Positions 34,741 to 44,364 are shown, counted from the stretch's first letter. The stretch: 64,000 bases of DNA from Paenibacillus sp. SYP-B3998 (GCF_010820665.1 NZ_JAAIKC010000018.1:1-64000), one strand, 5' to 3'. Translations and numbers: made by a program. Notes: generated from the letters alone by a model not told the origin.

Positions 34741-35867
34741 TGGACTTGCAAGTTGAAACATCGTTGGAAACCTTAGAAACACCTTGTCTCCTTATTAACG
34801 GAGAGCTGGTGGATCAGAACATCCAGATCATGGCTAACATCGCTAAAAAGAATCATGTGCAGCTTCGGCCCCATGCCAAAACCCACAAGCTCCCGCGCAT
34901 TGCGCTGCAGCAAATGGCGGCTGGCGCCGTCGGAATCACGGTTGCCAAAGTAGCCGAGGCGGAAGTTATGGCCGCGGGCGGCGTGAACAATATCTTCATC
35001 GCTTACCCGCTCGTGACGGAGCGTAAGATCGAAAGAGCCATACGCTTGAGCGAGCGCATTGAGCTAATCGTCGGCGTCGATAGCTTAGCTGGCGCGCAGC
35101 GCATGGAACAAACGGCTAGCCGCCTCGGCCATTCGCTGCAAGTTCGGTTGGAGATCGACACCGGCTTGCGCAGAACGGGCGTGCTCTACGAGCAGGCAGC
35201 TGTACTCGCAGCCGAAATTGCTCAGATGCCGCACCTGCGGCTGACTGGCATCTACACGTTCCGCGGCTCGCTGCTTGCAGGCAAGCCCACTCTGGACTTG
35301 GCTGCAGCCGGCCATGAAGAAGGCACATTGATGGTGCAGCTTGCCGAGCGCTTAAGAGCGCAAGACATTGCCATCGCGGATGTCAGCGTTGGCTCTACGC
35401 CAACGGCCGCTTACGCAGCTGAGGTAGCTGGCATAACGGAGGTACGGCCAGGCACCTACGTGTTCCACGACCGGATGCAAGCGCGCTTCGGCGTCTGCGG
35501 CATCGAAGACTGTGCTGGCAGCGTACTCGTTACCATCGTCAGCCGACCTTCGGCCGACCTGGCCATCGTCGACGGCGGCAGCAAAACGTTCGCGACCGAC
35601 GTGCAGCCAGGCACTGATCCGCTGCAGCTTCGCGGCTTCGGGCACGTCATCGGCCACGCGGACGCACTGCTCGTCCGTCTTACGGAAGAGCACGGTATGG
35701 TCGAGCTTGGACCGATCGCGCAAGCCGCTGGCTTGCAAGTCGGTGATCAGCTGCGCATTATCCCCAATCATATTTGCAGTACTGTCAACCTCCATAATTC
35801 CGTTGTCTTATATCGCGGCAACGCGCTAGAACGCTTGCCCGTACTTGCACGTGGAATGTTGGAGTAA
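34737..35867 (+). CDS. DSD1-family PLP enzyme (D-threonine aldolase / D-serine dehydratase type)
   Basis: A 376-residue fold-type III (alanine-racemase-like) PLP enzyme. RPHAKTHK (residues 44-51) holds the PLP lysine (Lys48), and the C-terminal NHICSTVN has the zinc pair His345/Cys347, as in chicken D-serine dehydratase and D-threonine aldolase. It should act on D-hydroxy-amino acids: retro-aldol cleavage of D-threonine to glycine and acetaldehyde, or dehydration of D-serine or D-threonine. The two activities are not told apart by sequence. It overlaps the regulator gene and is followed by a D-aminoacylase. The gene has a markedly GC-rich composition. Confidence 0.87.
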   Translation: MMDLQVETSLETLETPCLLINGELVDQNIQIMANIAKKNHVQLRPHAKTHKLPRIALQQMAAGAVGITVAKVAEAEVMAAGGVNNIFIAYPLVTERKIERAIRLSERIELIVGVDSLAGAQRMEQTASRLGHSLQVRLEIDTGLRRTGVLYEQAAVLAAEIAQMPHLRLTGIYTFRGSLLAGKPTLDLAAAGHEEGTLMVQLAERLRAQDIAIADVSVGSTPTAAYAAEVAGITEVRPGTYVFHDRMQARFGVCGIEDCAGSVLVTIVSRPSADLAIVDGGSKTFATDVQPGTDPLQLRGFGHVIGHADALLVRLTEEHGMVELGPIAQAAGLQVGDQLRIIPNHICSTVNLHNSVVLYRGNALERLPVLARGMLE

Positions 35868-35888
35868 GGAAAGGGAGGAATCGCGATT

Positions 35889-37499
35889 ATGTTAGATCTT
35901 ATTCTCAAAAATGGACGTATTGTCGATGGAACAGGCAATCCTTGGTTTGCCGGGGATGTCGGGATTCAGGGTAACAAAATTGTCGCTGTAGGTCAGATTC
36001 ATGACGACGCGCGGCAGGTTGTGGATGTACAGCGACAGGTTATTTCTCCCGGATTTATTGATGGTCACTGTCATTCGGATCTGATGATTTTCGATTACCC
36101 GCATAGCGAAATCAAAATGCGTCAAGGGGTTACCGCTGAAGTAGTCGGGAACTGTGGGTTGGCGCCTGCTCCTTTCGTCCCTGCGCAAGCGGAGCTGCTT
36201 CAAAGCTATGTCCAACCCGTGCTCGGTCAAACCAAATGGGCATGGCCGTGGGAAACAGTTGCGCAATATATGGATGCCGTTGCAAGCTCACGCCCTTCTG
36301 AGCATTTGGCTACCTATGTAGCGCATGGCGCCCTTCGGATTGCCGTTATGGGCTTTGCCAATCGCCCTGCTACTCCCCAAGAAGTTACGCTGATGAAGCA
36401 AATGCTTGAGGAAGGCCTGAAAGCTGGAGCCATCGGTCTCTCCATCGGCTTGCTTTATGCACCGGGAAGCTACACAAGCAAAGAAGAAATTGCTGAGCTT
36501 TGCTCTGTGCTTCCGAAGTACAACGGTCTCTTCTCCACGCATATTCGCGGGGAAGGCAATAACTTGCTGCCTTCGGTTCAAGAAGTTATTTGGATAGCGG
36601 AGAAGGCTGGCGTATCGCTACACATCAGCCATCTTAAAGCGGCAGGCAAGCGAAATTGGGGACAAATTGTCGATGCCTTGGATCTGATTGAAGATGCAAG
36701 AGCACGCGGCATGGATGTTACTTGCGATGTGTACCCGTACAATGCGGGTTCAACGAGCCTCACGACAATCCTTCCTCCTTGGGTGCTTGAAGGCGGGATT
36801 GAAAAAGCGCTCGAAGTGCTGCGAATCCCTAAATTACGCGCTCAAATTCGGGAAGAGTTGAGCCATGAACAAAAAAATTGGGACAATTTAATTTGTTCCA
36901 CGGGCTGGCAAAGTGTGTTCCTTTCTGCGATGCATACAGCCAAAAACCGTCATCTCGAAGGCAAGCACCTTGCGGAAATTAGCGAGCAGCGCGGGCAGCA
37001 TCCTGCTGAGTGCATGATGGATTTGCTTTTGGAAGAGGACGGCCGTATCTCGATTGTCTATTTCCATATGTCTGACGAAGATGTCAACCAAGTTGTCGGT
37101 TACGATAAATCCCTCATCGCTTCAGATAGTCTTACTTGCGATACAGGGAAGCCGCATCCGCGCTTATACGGGACATTCCCCCGGGTATTTGCCAAATATG
37201 TGCGTGATCAGAAGATTCTAACTTTGGAGCAAGCGGTGCGAAAAGTAACCTCTTTCCCCGTCCAACGTTTCAAATTAGGCATGCGCGGTCTCATTGTTCC
37301 TGGTTACATCGCCGATGTGGCTGTATTCAACCCGGATACTATCCAGGATCATGCGACTTTCGAAGATCCAAGGCAGTATCCTGACGGCATTTCTCATGTC
37401 GTTGTGAACGGTAAGTTATCTTTATCGGGTGGCCAGCATACACAAGCGCGCGAAGGAAGCTTCATCCGCGCCCAACACTGCTGCCATCACAATCACTAA
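35889..37499 (+). CDS. N-acyl-D-amino-acid deacylase (D-aminoacylase)
   Basis: A 536-residue amidohydrolase-superfamily enzyme. Zinc-site residues are visible: GHCHSD (His60, His62), the Cys of EVVGNCG, the His of FSTHIRGEG and the His of SLHISHLKAAG. The order and spacing match D-aminoacylase of Alcaligenes, which hydrolyses N-acyl-D-amino acids to free D-amino acids and an acid. Its product would feed the D-hydroxy-amino-acid enzyme encoded 21 bp upstream. The His-rich C-terminal end (QHCCHHNH) is unusual. The start follows AAAGGGAGG. Confidence 0.93.
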   Translation: MLDLILKNGRIVDGTGNPWFAGDVGIQGNKIVAVGQIHDDARQVVDVQRQVISPGFIDGHCHSDLMIFDYPHSEIKMRQGVTAEVVGNCGLAPAPFVPAQAELLQSYVQPVLGQTKWAWPWETVAQYMDAVASSRPSEHLATYVAHGALRIAVMGFANRPATPQEVTLMKQMLEEGLKAGAIGLSIGLLYAPGSYTSKEEIAELCSVLPKYNGLFSTHIRGEGNNLLPSVQEVIWIAEKAGVSLHISHLKAAGKRNWGQIVDALDLIEDARARGMDVTCDVYPYNAGSTSLTTILPPWVLEGGIEKALEVLRIPKLRAQIREELSHEQKNWDNLICSTGWQSVFLSAMHTAKNRHLEGKHLAEISEQRGQHPAECMMDLLLEEDGRISIVYFHMSDEDVNQVVGYDKSLIASDSLTCDTGKPHPRLYGTFPRVFAKYVRDQKILTLEQAVRKVTSFPVQRFKLGMRGLIVPGYIADVAVFNPDTIQDHATFEDPRQYPDGISHVVVNGKLSLSGGQHTQAREGSFIRAQHCCHHNH

Positions 37500-37538
37500 T
37501 CTAGCTAAATTTATAATTTGACTTGGAGGTCATCATTT

Positions 37539-38003
37539 ATGTCTCAAATCGAAAAACGTCTACAAGAACTCGGTATCACGCTTCCACCTTCACCAGAACC
37601 GCGCTTCACTTATATTCCTTGCAATCAAACAGGCAATCTTATTTATCTATCCGGCCAAGATTGCCGCATTAACGGCGATCTCATGTACGAAGGTAAAGTA
37701 GGAAGCGACGTTACTATCGAACAAGCTCAAGCTGCAGCTCGCCAAACCATCATCAACTGCCTAGCCGTGATGAAAGGCTACCTTGGAGATTTGGATCGCG
37801 TTGTGAAAATCGTTAAGATGCTTGGCTTCGTTAACAGCGCACCAGGTTTCGGAGATCAACCTTACGTCATCAATGGCGCATCCAACTTGTTGGTAGATGT
37901 TTTCGGCGAAAACGGCAAACATGCTCGTTCCGCTATCGGTACTAGCGATCTTCCTTTCCACACACCTGTGGAAATTGAATTGATTGTGGAAATCCGCGAC
38001 TAA
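37539..38003 (+). CDS. RidA-family enamine/imine deaminase
   Basis: A 154-residue RidA (YjgF/YER057c/UK114) protein. Family marks include GNLIYLSGQ, the GKVGSDVTIEQAQAAARQT helix and a C-terminal VEIELIVE strand; the usual substrate-binding Arg seems to lie in HARSAIG. RidA hydrolyses reactive 2-aminoacrylate or 2-aminocrotonate, the products of serine or threonine dehydratases, which fits well with the DSD1 enzyme in the same operon. The ATG at 37539 follows TTGGAGG. The operon ends at the terminator at 38021-38064. Confidence 0.92.
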   Translation: MSQIEKRLQELGITLPPSPEPRFTYIPCNQTGNLIYLSGQDCRINGDLMYEGKVGSDVTIEQAQAAARQTIINCLAVMKGYLGDLDRVVKIVKMLGFVNSAPGFGDQPYVINGASNLLVDVFGENGKHARSAIGTSDLPFHTPVEIELIVEIRD

Positions 38004-38020
38004 TTTCAGAAAGACCAAAA

Positions 38021-38064
38021 AAGCCGACGCTACGCTGCCCAAAAGCAGCTTAGCGTCGGCTTTT
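38021..38064 (+). terminator. terminator of the D-amino-acid operon
   Basis: GCCGACGCTA / TAGCGTCGGC with an inner GCTGC / GCAGC stem, A6 before and T4 after. Confidence 0.9.
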
Positions 38065-38137
38065 CATATTGATTTCAAGTAAATCACAACAAAATTACAC
38101 ATGACAAGTCTAAATGATAAGGAAAGGAGGGATACCT

Positions 38138-38575
38138 TTGAAAAGCTTCATACATATTTTTCTAGCTATTTGGCTAGTAGGCTCCTTATGTGCGAGAACC
38201 GCTTATGCCGATTGGGCACACAATTTTGTCGTCAATGATGGGAAAGCATATATCATCTCGAATAGCCAAGTTGATAAAAAACAAATTGGTTCAAGGATAG
38301 GGAAAGTGACGCTTTATTCCGATAAGGAAGGTACTTACTCAGGGAATTTTTCGAACAGTTATCCGCGAGGCACTGCATTTTATAAAATTATTGATGTAGA
38401 TATACATGATGCCATTGCAATAAAAGAAAGTAATGGGATGTTTGTAAAGGCGACTTATCATGGAGAGTATGCCGGAAGTACATTGAATTGGCAGGATGTA
38501 GCTGCCTATTCTTTGGGAGTCCTTCTGCTTATAATCATGATCTCATCGTTCGTTAATAGGAGATTAAAGCCATGA
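38138..38575 (+). CDS. Small secreted or membrane-anchored protein, unknown
   Basis: A 145-residue protein, unrecognised. It has a signal peptide ending around AYA (residue 24), a short extracytoplasmic beta-rich domain (about 25-110, with the phrase DWAHNFVVNDGKAYI near its start) and a C-terminal membrane helix (about 118-138) with a basic end (NRRLKP). I chose a TTG start at 38138 because AAAGGAGG lies seven bases before it; an in-frame ATG at 38114 would place that site inside the gene. It is single, between the D-amino-acid operon terminator and the convergent chemoreceptor. Confidence 0.65.
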   Translation: MKSFIHIFLAIWLVGSLCARTAYADWAHNFVVNDGKAYIISNSQVDKKQIGSRIGKVTLYSDKEGTYSGNFSNSYPRGTAFYKIIDVDIHDAIAIKESNGMFVKATYHGEYAGSTLNWQDVAAYSLGVLLLIIMISSFVNRRLKP

Positions 38576-38628
38576 TAGCATGAAGGCTCCTCCCACTGCT
38601 TTTACTACACTGTACATACGAACGTTGT

Positions 38629-40359
38629 TTACACTCGGAACCTGCCAATTAACCCTTGTAAGTCTGCAGCCATACGGTTTAGCACGGTCGCAGAAGAAAC
38701 AATTTCATCTATGCTTGCGTACTGATTTTCAACGTTAGACGATACCACTTTTGCCCCTGAAGCCGTTTGTCCAGCCACTTCGTCAATGGCGCGTATGACC
38801 TCGACAGCTGAGCGCGTTTTCTCGGCGATAGCCGCAGAACGTTCGGTTACTTCCACGATCTGACCTGCTACCTCGTCCATTGCGTTCTGGATACGCTTGA
38901 AAGTATTCTTTGCTTCGCTGACAACCTGCAGCCCAGTTATCACCTCTTTGCTCCCCGACTCTGTAGAGCTAATGACATCCTGCGTTTCCATCTGAATGCC
39001 ATCAACCAGCCCTGCAACTTCTCCAGCAGCCACAGAAGTTTGCATCGACAGCTTGCGAATTTCATCGGCAACGACTGCAAATCCTCTGCCTGACGATCCT
39101 GCACGAGCTGCTTCAATCGAAGCGTTAAGTGCAAGCATGTTCGTCTGTCTTGCGATATTCGCGATCATCCCGTTGGCGTTGACAATTTGCTCGGAACGCT
39201 GCCCTAATCTTTGTACAGAGACTACAAGCTCCATCATTTTATGATGAATGGCGTTCATCTGAGCGATTGCGGAATCAACCGCTTCATTCCCTGCCTCGGC
39301 TTCCTTCTGTGCTTGGGATGACTGGAAGTTAGCAAGCTGCGTCACATTAGCAATTTGATCAACGGCTGCGGACATCTCTTCCATAATGTCTACACCCTTA
39401 TGTACGCTGCGTACCTGCACATCGGTACCGTCAGAGATTTCCTGTACGATATTCGTAATTCGTTCCGAGGATACACTTACTTGCCCGGAATGACTGCTGA
39501 GCGCTTCCGAGGCGGCAGCCACTTGCTTCGCACTGCCTCCTACCTGACTAATTAGACGGTGGAGGTTTGCTTTCATCTGGTTGAATGCTATTGCCAAATC
39601 CCTTAATTCGTCTCTATTTGGCACATGAATGTCGCTAACGGTCAAATCACATGCGGCGATTCGCTCAGCTGCTTTTACCATAGAACGCATGGGAGCTACA
39701 ACCAGGCGCGATAGCATGAGACCAATAGCCAGTGCGAAGACAAATGCAGTGACGCTCACCCCAATTAATGTACGTATCGTCGAAGCGACCGCATCATGAT
39801 TACGCGCTAATGCCTCCTCCTGCACAATCTTTTCCAGCTCTTCGATCTTTCCCGCAGCCTGCGTTAATGTCTCCGTGGTCGGAATCGCCCACTGTGAGGC
39901 TTCCGCTTTCGCCAGGGATACGTCACCTTTGTCGCCGTAGTCAGTCACCTTTTTGACTAAACGCGCGAACGTCTGGTTAGCATCCATCATCGCTTGAATA
40001 GCATTCTGTTCACTTTCATTTTCCGGGTGTTCGCTCATTTGTTTAATAGTCGCAGATAAGCTCATATTCATATCTGTTAGACGCTTTTCCTTTTCTTTCG
40101 AAGGCTCCATGACGTAGCCAAACAACAAGCTATTTTGCATTTGTGTTTTCTCTTTAATTTCTGAAACCTGTTTAAGCGTAGACACATTATCGTTAAGCAG
40201 CTCGGAATAAGAACCGTCCACTTTATTTAAGTAGATGCAGGACATACCGCTGGTCACACCAACGAGTAGTGATACAATCACAAAGGTACCGACAATTTTG
40301 CCCCTTAACGAAACTGAAAATAGTCGATCTTTCCATCTATTCGTTTTGCTGATTGTCAA
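38629..40359 (-). CDS. Methyl-accepting chemotaxis protein
   Basis: A 576-residue chemoreceptor. The first membrane helix (about 20-40) and a second (about 195-215) bracket a four-helix-bundle sensor domain; HAMP follows (about 218-270) and a long cytoplasmic coiled-coil signalling region ends the protein, with the hairpin tip ANIARQTNMLALNASIEAARAG. It signals to CheA through CheW. The only start with a ribosome site is TTG at 40359 (after AAGGGGGTC); the ATG just before it leads to an immediate stop. It is monocistronic and not beside che genes. Confidence 0.93.
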   Translation of the reverse strand: MTISKTNRWKDRLFSVSLRGKIVGTFVIVSLLVGVTSGMSCIYLNKVDGSYSELLNDNVSTLKQVSEIKEKTQMQNSLLFGYVMEPSKEKEKRLTDMNMSLSATIKQMSEHPENESEQNAIQAMMDANQTFARLVKKVTDYGDKGDVSLAKAEASQWAIPTTETLTQAAGKIEELEKIVQEEALARNHDAVASTIRTLIGVSVTAFVFALAIGLMLSRLVVAPMRSMVKAAERIAACDLTVSDIHVPNRDELRDLAIAFNQMKANLHRLISQVGGSAKQVAAASEALSSHSGQVSVSSERITNIVQEISDGTDVQVRSVHKGVDIMEEMSAAVDQIANVTQLANFQSSQAQKEAEAGNEAVDSAIAQMNAIHHKMMELVVSVQRLGQRSEQIVNANGMIANIARQTNMLALNASIEAARAGSSGRGFAVVADEIRKLSMQTSVAAGEVAGLVDGIQMETQDVISSTESGSKEVITGLQVVSEAKNTFKRIQNAMDEVAGQIVEVTERSAAIAEKTRSAVEVIRAIDEVAGQTASGAKVVSSNVENQYASIDEIVSSATVLNRMAADLQGLIGRFRV

Positions 40360-40414
40360 TTCATGCGACCCCCTTACTCTTTCTAGTAATCGCTTTTATC
40401 TATGCGCACGATAA

Positions 40415-40441
40415 TAGGCTGTCGTTAGGTTCGACAGCCTA
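40415..40441 (-). terminator. hairpin after mglC, likely terminator
   Basis: Perfect 10-bp stem TAGGCTGTCG / CGACAGCCTA with a 7-base loop, 60 bp past the mglC stop. The T-run on the minus side is weak (TTATCG), so it is a possible rather than certain terminator. Confidence 0.55.
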
Positions 40442-40500
40442 CTATCTCTTTTGATATGACCAATTTGTATAAATGATCTTGGTGTTTGTATGCAAGTTTT

Positions 40501-41532
40501 TTATTTGGCATTCATATATTTGCGCATATCAAATGCTACGGCCGCCACGATAATGATTCCTTTGATAATTAACTGCCAATATGGACTGATTCCGATGAAC
40601 GTCAAACCATAGTTGATAACACTGAAAATCAATACCCCTGCAAGCACGCCTGGTACTGTACCGATACCGCCGGAAGTAGACACGCCGCCTACTACGCAAG
40701 CTGCAATCGCATCAAGTTCGTACATGTTACCGTAGTTGTTCGTTGCGCCACCTGTTCTTGCTGCTTCCAATACCCCCGCCAAACCGTATAAAGCACCTGC
40801 AATCGCATAAATGTAGATCAGGTAACGGTTAACGTTAATCCCCGAAACCGTTGCCGCATGAATGTTGCCACCGATGGCATACATATACTTCCCGAGCTTC
40901 GTTTTGTTAAATACTACCCAGACGATAAGAGCTACTACAATCGCTATAATAACAATATATGGAATGGAGTACGTTGCGTCTTTACCAATAAATCCTGTAC
41001 CTAGCTTACTGAAATCCGGTCTAAGACCACCGATAGGCTGGGACTGATTCGGCTTCATATCGAAATAAAGAGAGTTAGCGCCGTAAACGGCTACCATCGT
41101 TCCCAACGTGGCAATGAACGGCGGAACACGCAATTTGGCTACGATAATTCCGTTAATTAAACCAATCAGGAGACCTGCTGCAATGGCGATTAAAATCGGA
41201 ACAATCAAAGGCAAATCAGGCAAACCTGGAAAAAATCTTCTTCCATATTCCTGCGTCTGCAGCATGGAAGCTGAAACAACCGCCGTCAGACCGACAATAC
41301 GTCCGGTGGAAAGATCCGTTCCTCCCGTGATTAGGATGAACGCAGCACCTAGCGCAATGATAACGCGTGTAGAGGATTGTAGTAAAATATCACGCAAAAT
41401 ATTAATTGATAAAAATCGCGGATCGTAAATCGCGATGCCAATGACCAGCACGACGAGGACAATGTAAATTGCATATTTGGTTATAAAGCTGCTCAAATTT
41501 CTTGTTTTTAAAGTTTCTGCCTTCGTACTCAT
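40501..41532 (-). CDS. mglC: Galactose/methyl-galactoside ABC permease
   Basis: A 343-residue multi-spanning membrane protein of the RbsC/XylH/MglC (CUT2) type. Visible family motifs include GGTDLSTGRIVGL in the third helix region and ARTGGATNNYGNMYELDAIAACVVGG near the C terminus, where the coupling loop contacts the ATPase. CUT2 permeases form homodimers. It lies 19 bp after mglA, and the order mglB-mglA-mglC is classical. The ATG at 41532 follows GGAGGGGG; an in-frame ATG at 41574 lies before that site. Confidence 0.93.
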   Translation of the reverse strand: MSTKAETLKTRNLSSFITKYAIYIVLVVLVIGIAIYDPRFLSINILRDILLQSSTRVIIALGAAFILITGGTDLSTGRIVGLTAVVSASMLQTQEYGRRFFPGLPDLPLIVPILIAIAAGLLIGLINGIIVAKLRVPPFIATLGTMVAVYGANSLYFDMKPNQSQPIGGLRPDFSKLGTGFIGKDATYSIPYIVIIAIVVALIVWVVFNKTKLGKYMYAIGGNIHAATVSGINVNRYLIYIYAIAGALYGLAGVLEAARTGGATNNYGNMYELDAIAACVVGGVSTSGGIGTVPGVLAGVLIFSVINYGLTFIGISPYWQLIIKGIIIVAAVAFDMRKYMNAK

Positions 41533-41551
41533 GGTTAATCGGCCCCCTCCA

Positions 41552-43069
41552 TTATGCCATATGCTGTGCAGCAAGGCGCATGATCTCTTCTTCTGTTGCT
41601 CTATTCCCGTCTACGATCCCTGTAAGGCGTCCTTCGCACATGACCATGATTCGGTCTGACATCCCAAGCAACTCGGGCATTTCAGATGAGATCATGATAA
41701 TACTTTTACCTTGCTTCGCCAGATCCGCGATGATGGAATAAATCTCAAATTTCGCTCCTACATCGATTCCCCGCGTCGGCTCATCAAGCAGCAGCACATC
41801 GGGTTCCGTCAGCAGCCATCTGGCCAAAAGCACCTTTTGCTGGTTACCGCCTGACAGATTTTTAATCAACGCGTACATGTTCGGCGTTTTCACCCGAAGC
41901 ATCTCGATGCTTCGTTTCACTTCTTCTCGACGCTTGGCTTCATTAATCAAGCCAAACGGATTCATATAGCGCCCCAGATTCGCGATGACGGTATTCTCAA
42001 GCACAGACAACACCGGGAAGATCCCAGTGACGCGACGCTCCTCCGTTAGTAAGGCGATTTTCTGCTTAATCGCATCGATCGGCGACTTTAATTTCACAGG
42101 CTTACCATGTATCGAAATCTGACCGGCGGCGATTCCCCTCATCCCGAACAAAGCTTCAACAAGCTCTGTACGCTGAGCGCCAACTAAACCGCCGACGCCT
42201 AAAATTTCACCTTTGCGCAGCTCGAAGGAAACATTTTTGAACGATTTGGGAATGACGGAAGTCAATCCGTCTACTTTCATAAGCACGCCGCTCGGAACAT
42301 TGCTGCGCTCTGGAAACCGTTCTTTGAGATCACGTCCAACCATCTTCGAGATGATCATGTCGGTTGTCAGCTCTGATGATGCCCACGTGCCGATTTTGGT
42401 ACCGTCCCGCATGATTGTTACTTCATCCGAAATCTCCAATATTTCTTCCATTTTATGTGAAATATAGATGATCGAAACACCGCGACTTTTCAATTCGCGA
42501 ATGATTCGAAAGAGCTGCTCGACTTCGTTGCCCGTTAGCGACGATGTCGGCTCATCCATAACAATGACTTTCGAATTGAATGAAACAGCCTTCGCTATTT
42601 CAATGGATTGCACTTTCGAAACGGATAGCGTTCCTACGAGTGTATCTGGTTTGATGTCCATCTGGAGCTGTTTAAACAAGCTCTCTGTATCTCTACGCAT
42701 CTTTTTGTGATCTACTAATTTCAAAGGTCCGATCCCTTTTAACGGAAATCTGCCGAGCCAAATGTTCTCCATTACATTACGATATGGAACTGGATGAAGC
42801 TCTTGATGGATCATCGATATCCCACTCGCTAAGGCATCCTTGGAGCTTTGAATGGAAGCCGTTACGCCATTCAGCTTAATCTCTCCGCCATCTGGCTTAT
42901 AAATGCCGAACAAGCATTTCATCAAGGTTGATTTACCTGCACCATTCTCTCCCATAAGCGCATGAACGCTTCCTGGTCGAACCTTGAGGGTAACGTTATC
43001 CAGCGCTTTCACGCCTGGGAACTCTTTGGATATTTGATTCATTTCCAGTAAATAATCATGTACAGTCAT
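41552..43069 (-). CDS. mglA: Galactose/methyl-galactoside ABC ATPase, two nucleotide-binding domains
   Basis: A 505-residue dual ATPase. The first domain has Walker A GENGAGKSTL, signature LSVSKVQ, and Walker B VIVMDEPTSSL; the second has signature LSGGNQQK and Walker B LLLDEPTRG, while its Walker A site is a degenerate GGLVGAQRTE as is normal for MglA/RbsA. It powers uptake through MglC, with ligand delivered by MglB. The ATG at 43069 has GGGGGAGTT upstream; an in-frame start at 43117 lies in the intergenic DNA. Confidence 0.95.
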   Translation of the reverse strand: MTVHDYLLEMNQISKEFPGVKALDNVTLKVRPGSVHALMGENGAGKSTLMKCLFGIYKPDGGEIKLNGVTASIQSSKDALASGISMIHQELHPVPYRNVMENIWLGRFPLKGIGPLKLVDHKKMRRDTESLFKQLQMDIKPDTLVGTLSVSKVQSIEIAKAVSFNSKVIVMDEPTSSLTGNEVEQLFRIIRELKSRGVSIIYISHKMEEILEISDEVTIMRDGTKIGTWASSELTTDMIISKMVGRDLKERFPERSNVPSGVLMKVDGLTSVIPKSFKNVSFELRKGEILGVGGLVGAQRTELVEALFGMRGIAAGQISIHGKPVKLKSPIDAIKQKIALLTEERRVTGIFPVLSVLENTVIANLGRYMNPFGLINEAKRREEVKRSIEMLRVKTPNMYALIKNLSGGNQQKVLLARWLLTEPDVLLLDEPTRGIDVGAKFEIYSIIADLAKQGKSIIMISSEMPELLGMSDRIMVMCEGRLTGIVDGNRATEEEIMRLAAQHMA

Positions 43070-43167
43070 GGTAACTCCCCCTACCAGCTCACAATAATCC
43101 ACACAATGTGAAGCCATTCTTCGAAGCTTATGTCTCTATTACTTTGCTAGGGTTTCTAAATAAGGAA

Positions 43168-43207
43168 GGCAAGGGGGCAACGTAAGCATACATTGCTTTC
43201 CCTTGCC
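43168..43207 (-). terminator. attenuating hairpin between mglB and mglA
   Basis: GGCAAGGG / CCCTTGCC stem with a long, A/T-rich loop, just downstream of the mglB stop (43222). As in other binding-protein operons it may reduce read-through into mglA and protect the mglB message. Confidence 0.65.
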
Positions 43208-43221
43208 TGCTTTTATTCAGA

Positions 43222-44292
43222 TTACTTCGCTTCGTTCATGTTTTCTTTTGTAATCTTTTTGTAGGAAATCCACACATATTTACCGTCAGTTACATCATAA
43301 CCTGTAGTTTCTTTGCTAGGTGTTTGACCATTTGCCAATGCCGCTGCTACCTTCGTAGTTGCCGCACCTTGATTTTTCGCATCGTTCAGTACGGTTCCGA
43401 GCAATGTGCCATCGCTAAGCGCTTGCAGAGCTGGCGCTGTTGCATCTACGCCTACAACCGGTAAGAATTTGTTGTCCTTGAAGTAGCCTTTAGCTTTCAA
43501 AGCTTCGATGGCGCCGAGTGCCATATCGTCGTTGTTCGCAAGAACAGCTTCGATTTTGCTTTCGTTGGATGCGAGGAATGCAGCCATTTTTTCTTGACCT
43601 TTAACACGGTCCCACATCGCAGTATCTTCTGCTACTTTTTCTACACCCAGACCTGCGTCTGTAATCGCTTGGATCGAGAACTTCGTGCGAAGCTCAGCAT
43701 CTTGGTGTCCTGGCTCGCCTTTGAGCATGACGTATTGGATTTTACCGTCTTTGTTTTTATCCGCTTCTGGATGAGCTTTGAAATAGTCAACCAGCAATTG
43801 GCCTTCCATCGTACCAGATTGCTCCGCTTTCGCGCCTACGTAATATACTTTATCCCATTTTTTCATGTCGTCAGCCAACGGCTCACGGTTCAAGAAAACA
43901 ACTGGAATGTTTGCTGTTTTTGCTTTATCGATGATAATACCTGCCGCTGTACGGTCAACCGCGTTGATCGCAAGAGCGTTTACTTTTTTCGTGATGAAAA
44001 GATCGACTTTATCATTTTGTGTTGGTTGGGAGTTTTGGCTATCTACGATATCTACAATTGCTTTATCTTTAGCAGCGTCCGTAATCGCGGCACGAACACC
44101 AGACATGAATGTGTCATCGAATTTGTAGATGGCAACACCGATGGTTGGCTTCTTGCTTGTGTCTGCTTTTGGAGTTGTTGTCGTTGTTGCTCCGCTGCTT
44201 GCTGCAGGAGCTGGAGTTGTTTTCGCGCTAGAACAGCCTACGATGGATGCAACGAGTGCACCTGCTACGGCAATGGTAAGAAGTTTTTTCAA
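43222..44292 (-). CDS. mglB: Galactose/glucose-binding lipoprotein
   Basis: A 356-residue periplasmic-binding-protein-fold lipoprotein (lipobox IVGC, Cys20) with a Ser/Ala/Thr-rich tether. The calcium-loop segment DKNKDGKIQ followed by YVMLKGEPGHQDAE nearly reproduces that of E. coli MglB, which is good evidence for a galactose/glucose ligand. Further binding-site motifs are LNREPL and NNDDMALGAIEAL. The start is TTG at 44292 after GGGAGG. It has its own promoter (44337-44364) and is transcribed into mglA and mglC. Confidence 0.93.
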   Translation of the reverse strand: MKKLLTIAVAGALVASIVGCSSAKTTPAPAASSGATTTTTPKADTSKKPTIGVAIYKFDDTFMSGVRAAITDAAKDKAIVDIVDSQNSQPTQNDKVDLFITKKVNALAINAVDRTAAGIIIDKAKTANIPVVFLNREPLADDMKKWDKVYYVGAKAEQSGTMEGQLLVDYFKAHPEADKNKDGKIQYVMLKGEPGHQDAELRTKFSIQAITDAGLGVEKVAEDTAMWDRVKGQEKMAAFLASNESKIEAVLANNDDMALGAIEALKAKGYFKDNKFLPVVGVDATAPALQALSDGTLLGTVLNDAKNQGAATTKVAAALANGQTPSKETTGYDVTDGKYVWISYKKITKENMNEAK

Positions 44293-44336
44293 TGTAAGAC
44301 CCTCCCTAAAAGGTTATGTTTGTATTTACTTCCCCT

Positions 44337-44364
44337 ACTATAATCGATCAAAACACCAAAACAA
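44337..44364 (-). promoter_or_regulatory. mglB promoter
   Basis: Minus-strand -35 TTGTTT (44359-44364), 16-bp spacer and -10 TATAGT (44337-44342), about 45 bp before the mglB start. It lies in the gap after the second binding-protein gene and is the likely target of the response regulator at 47181-48836. Confidence 0.6.
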
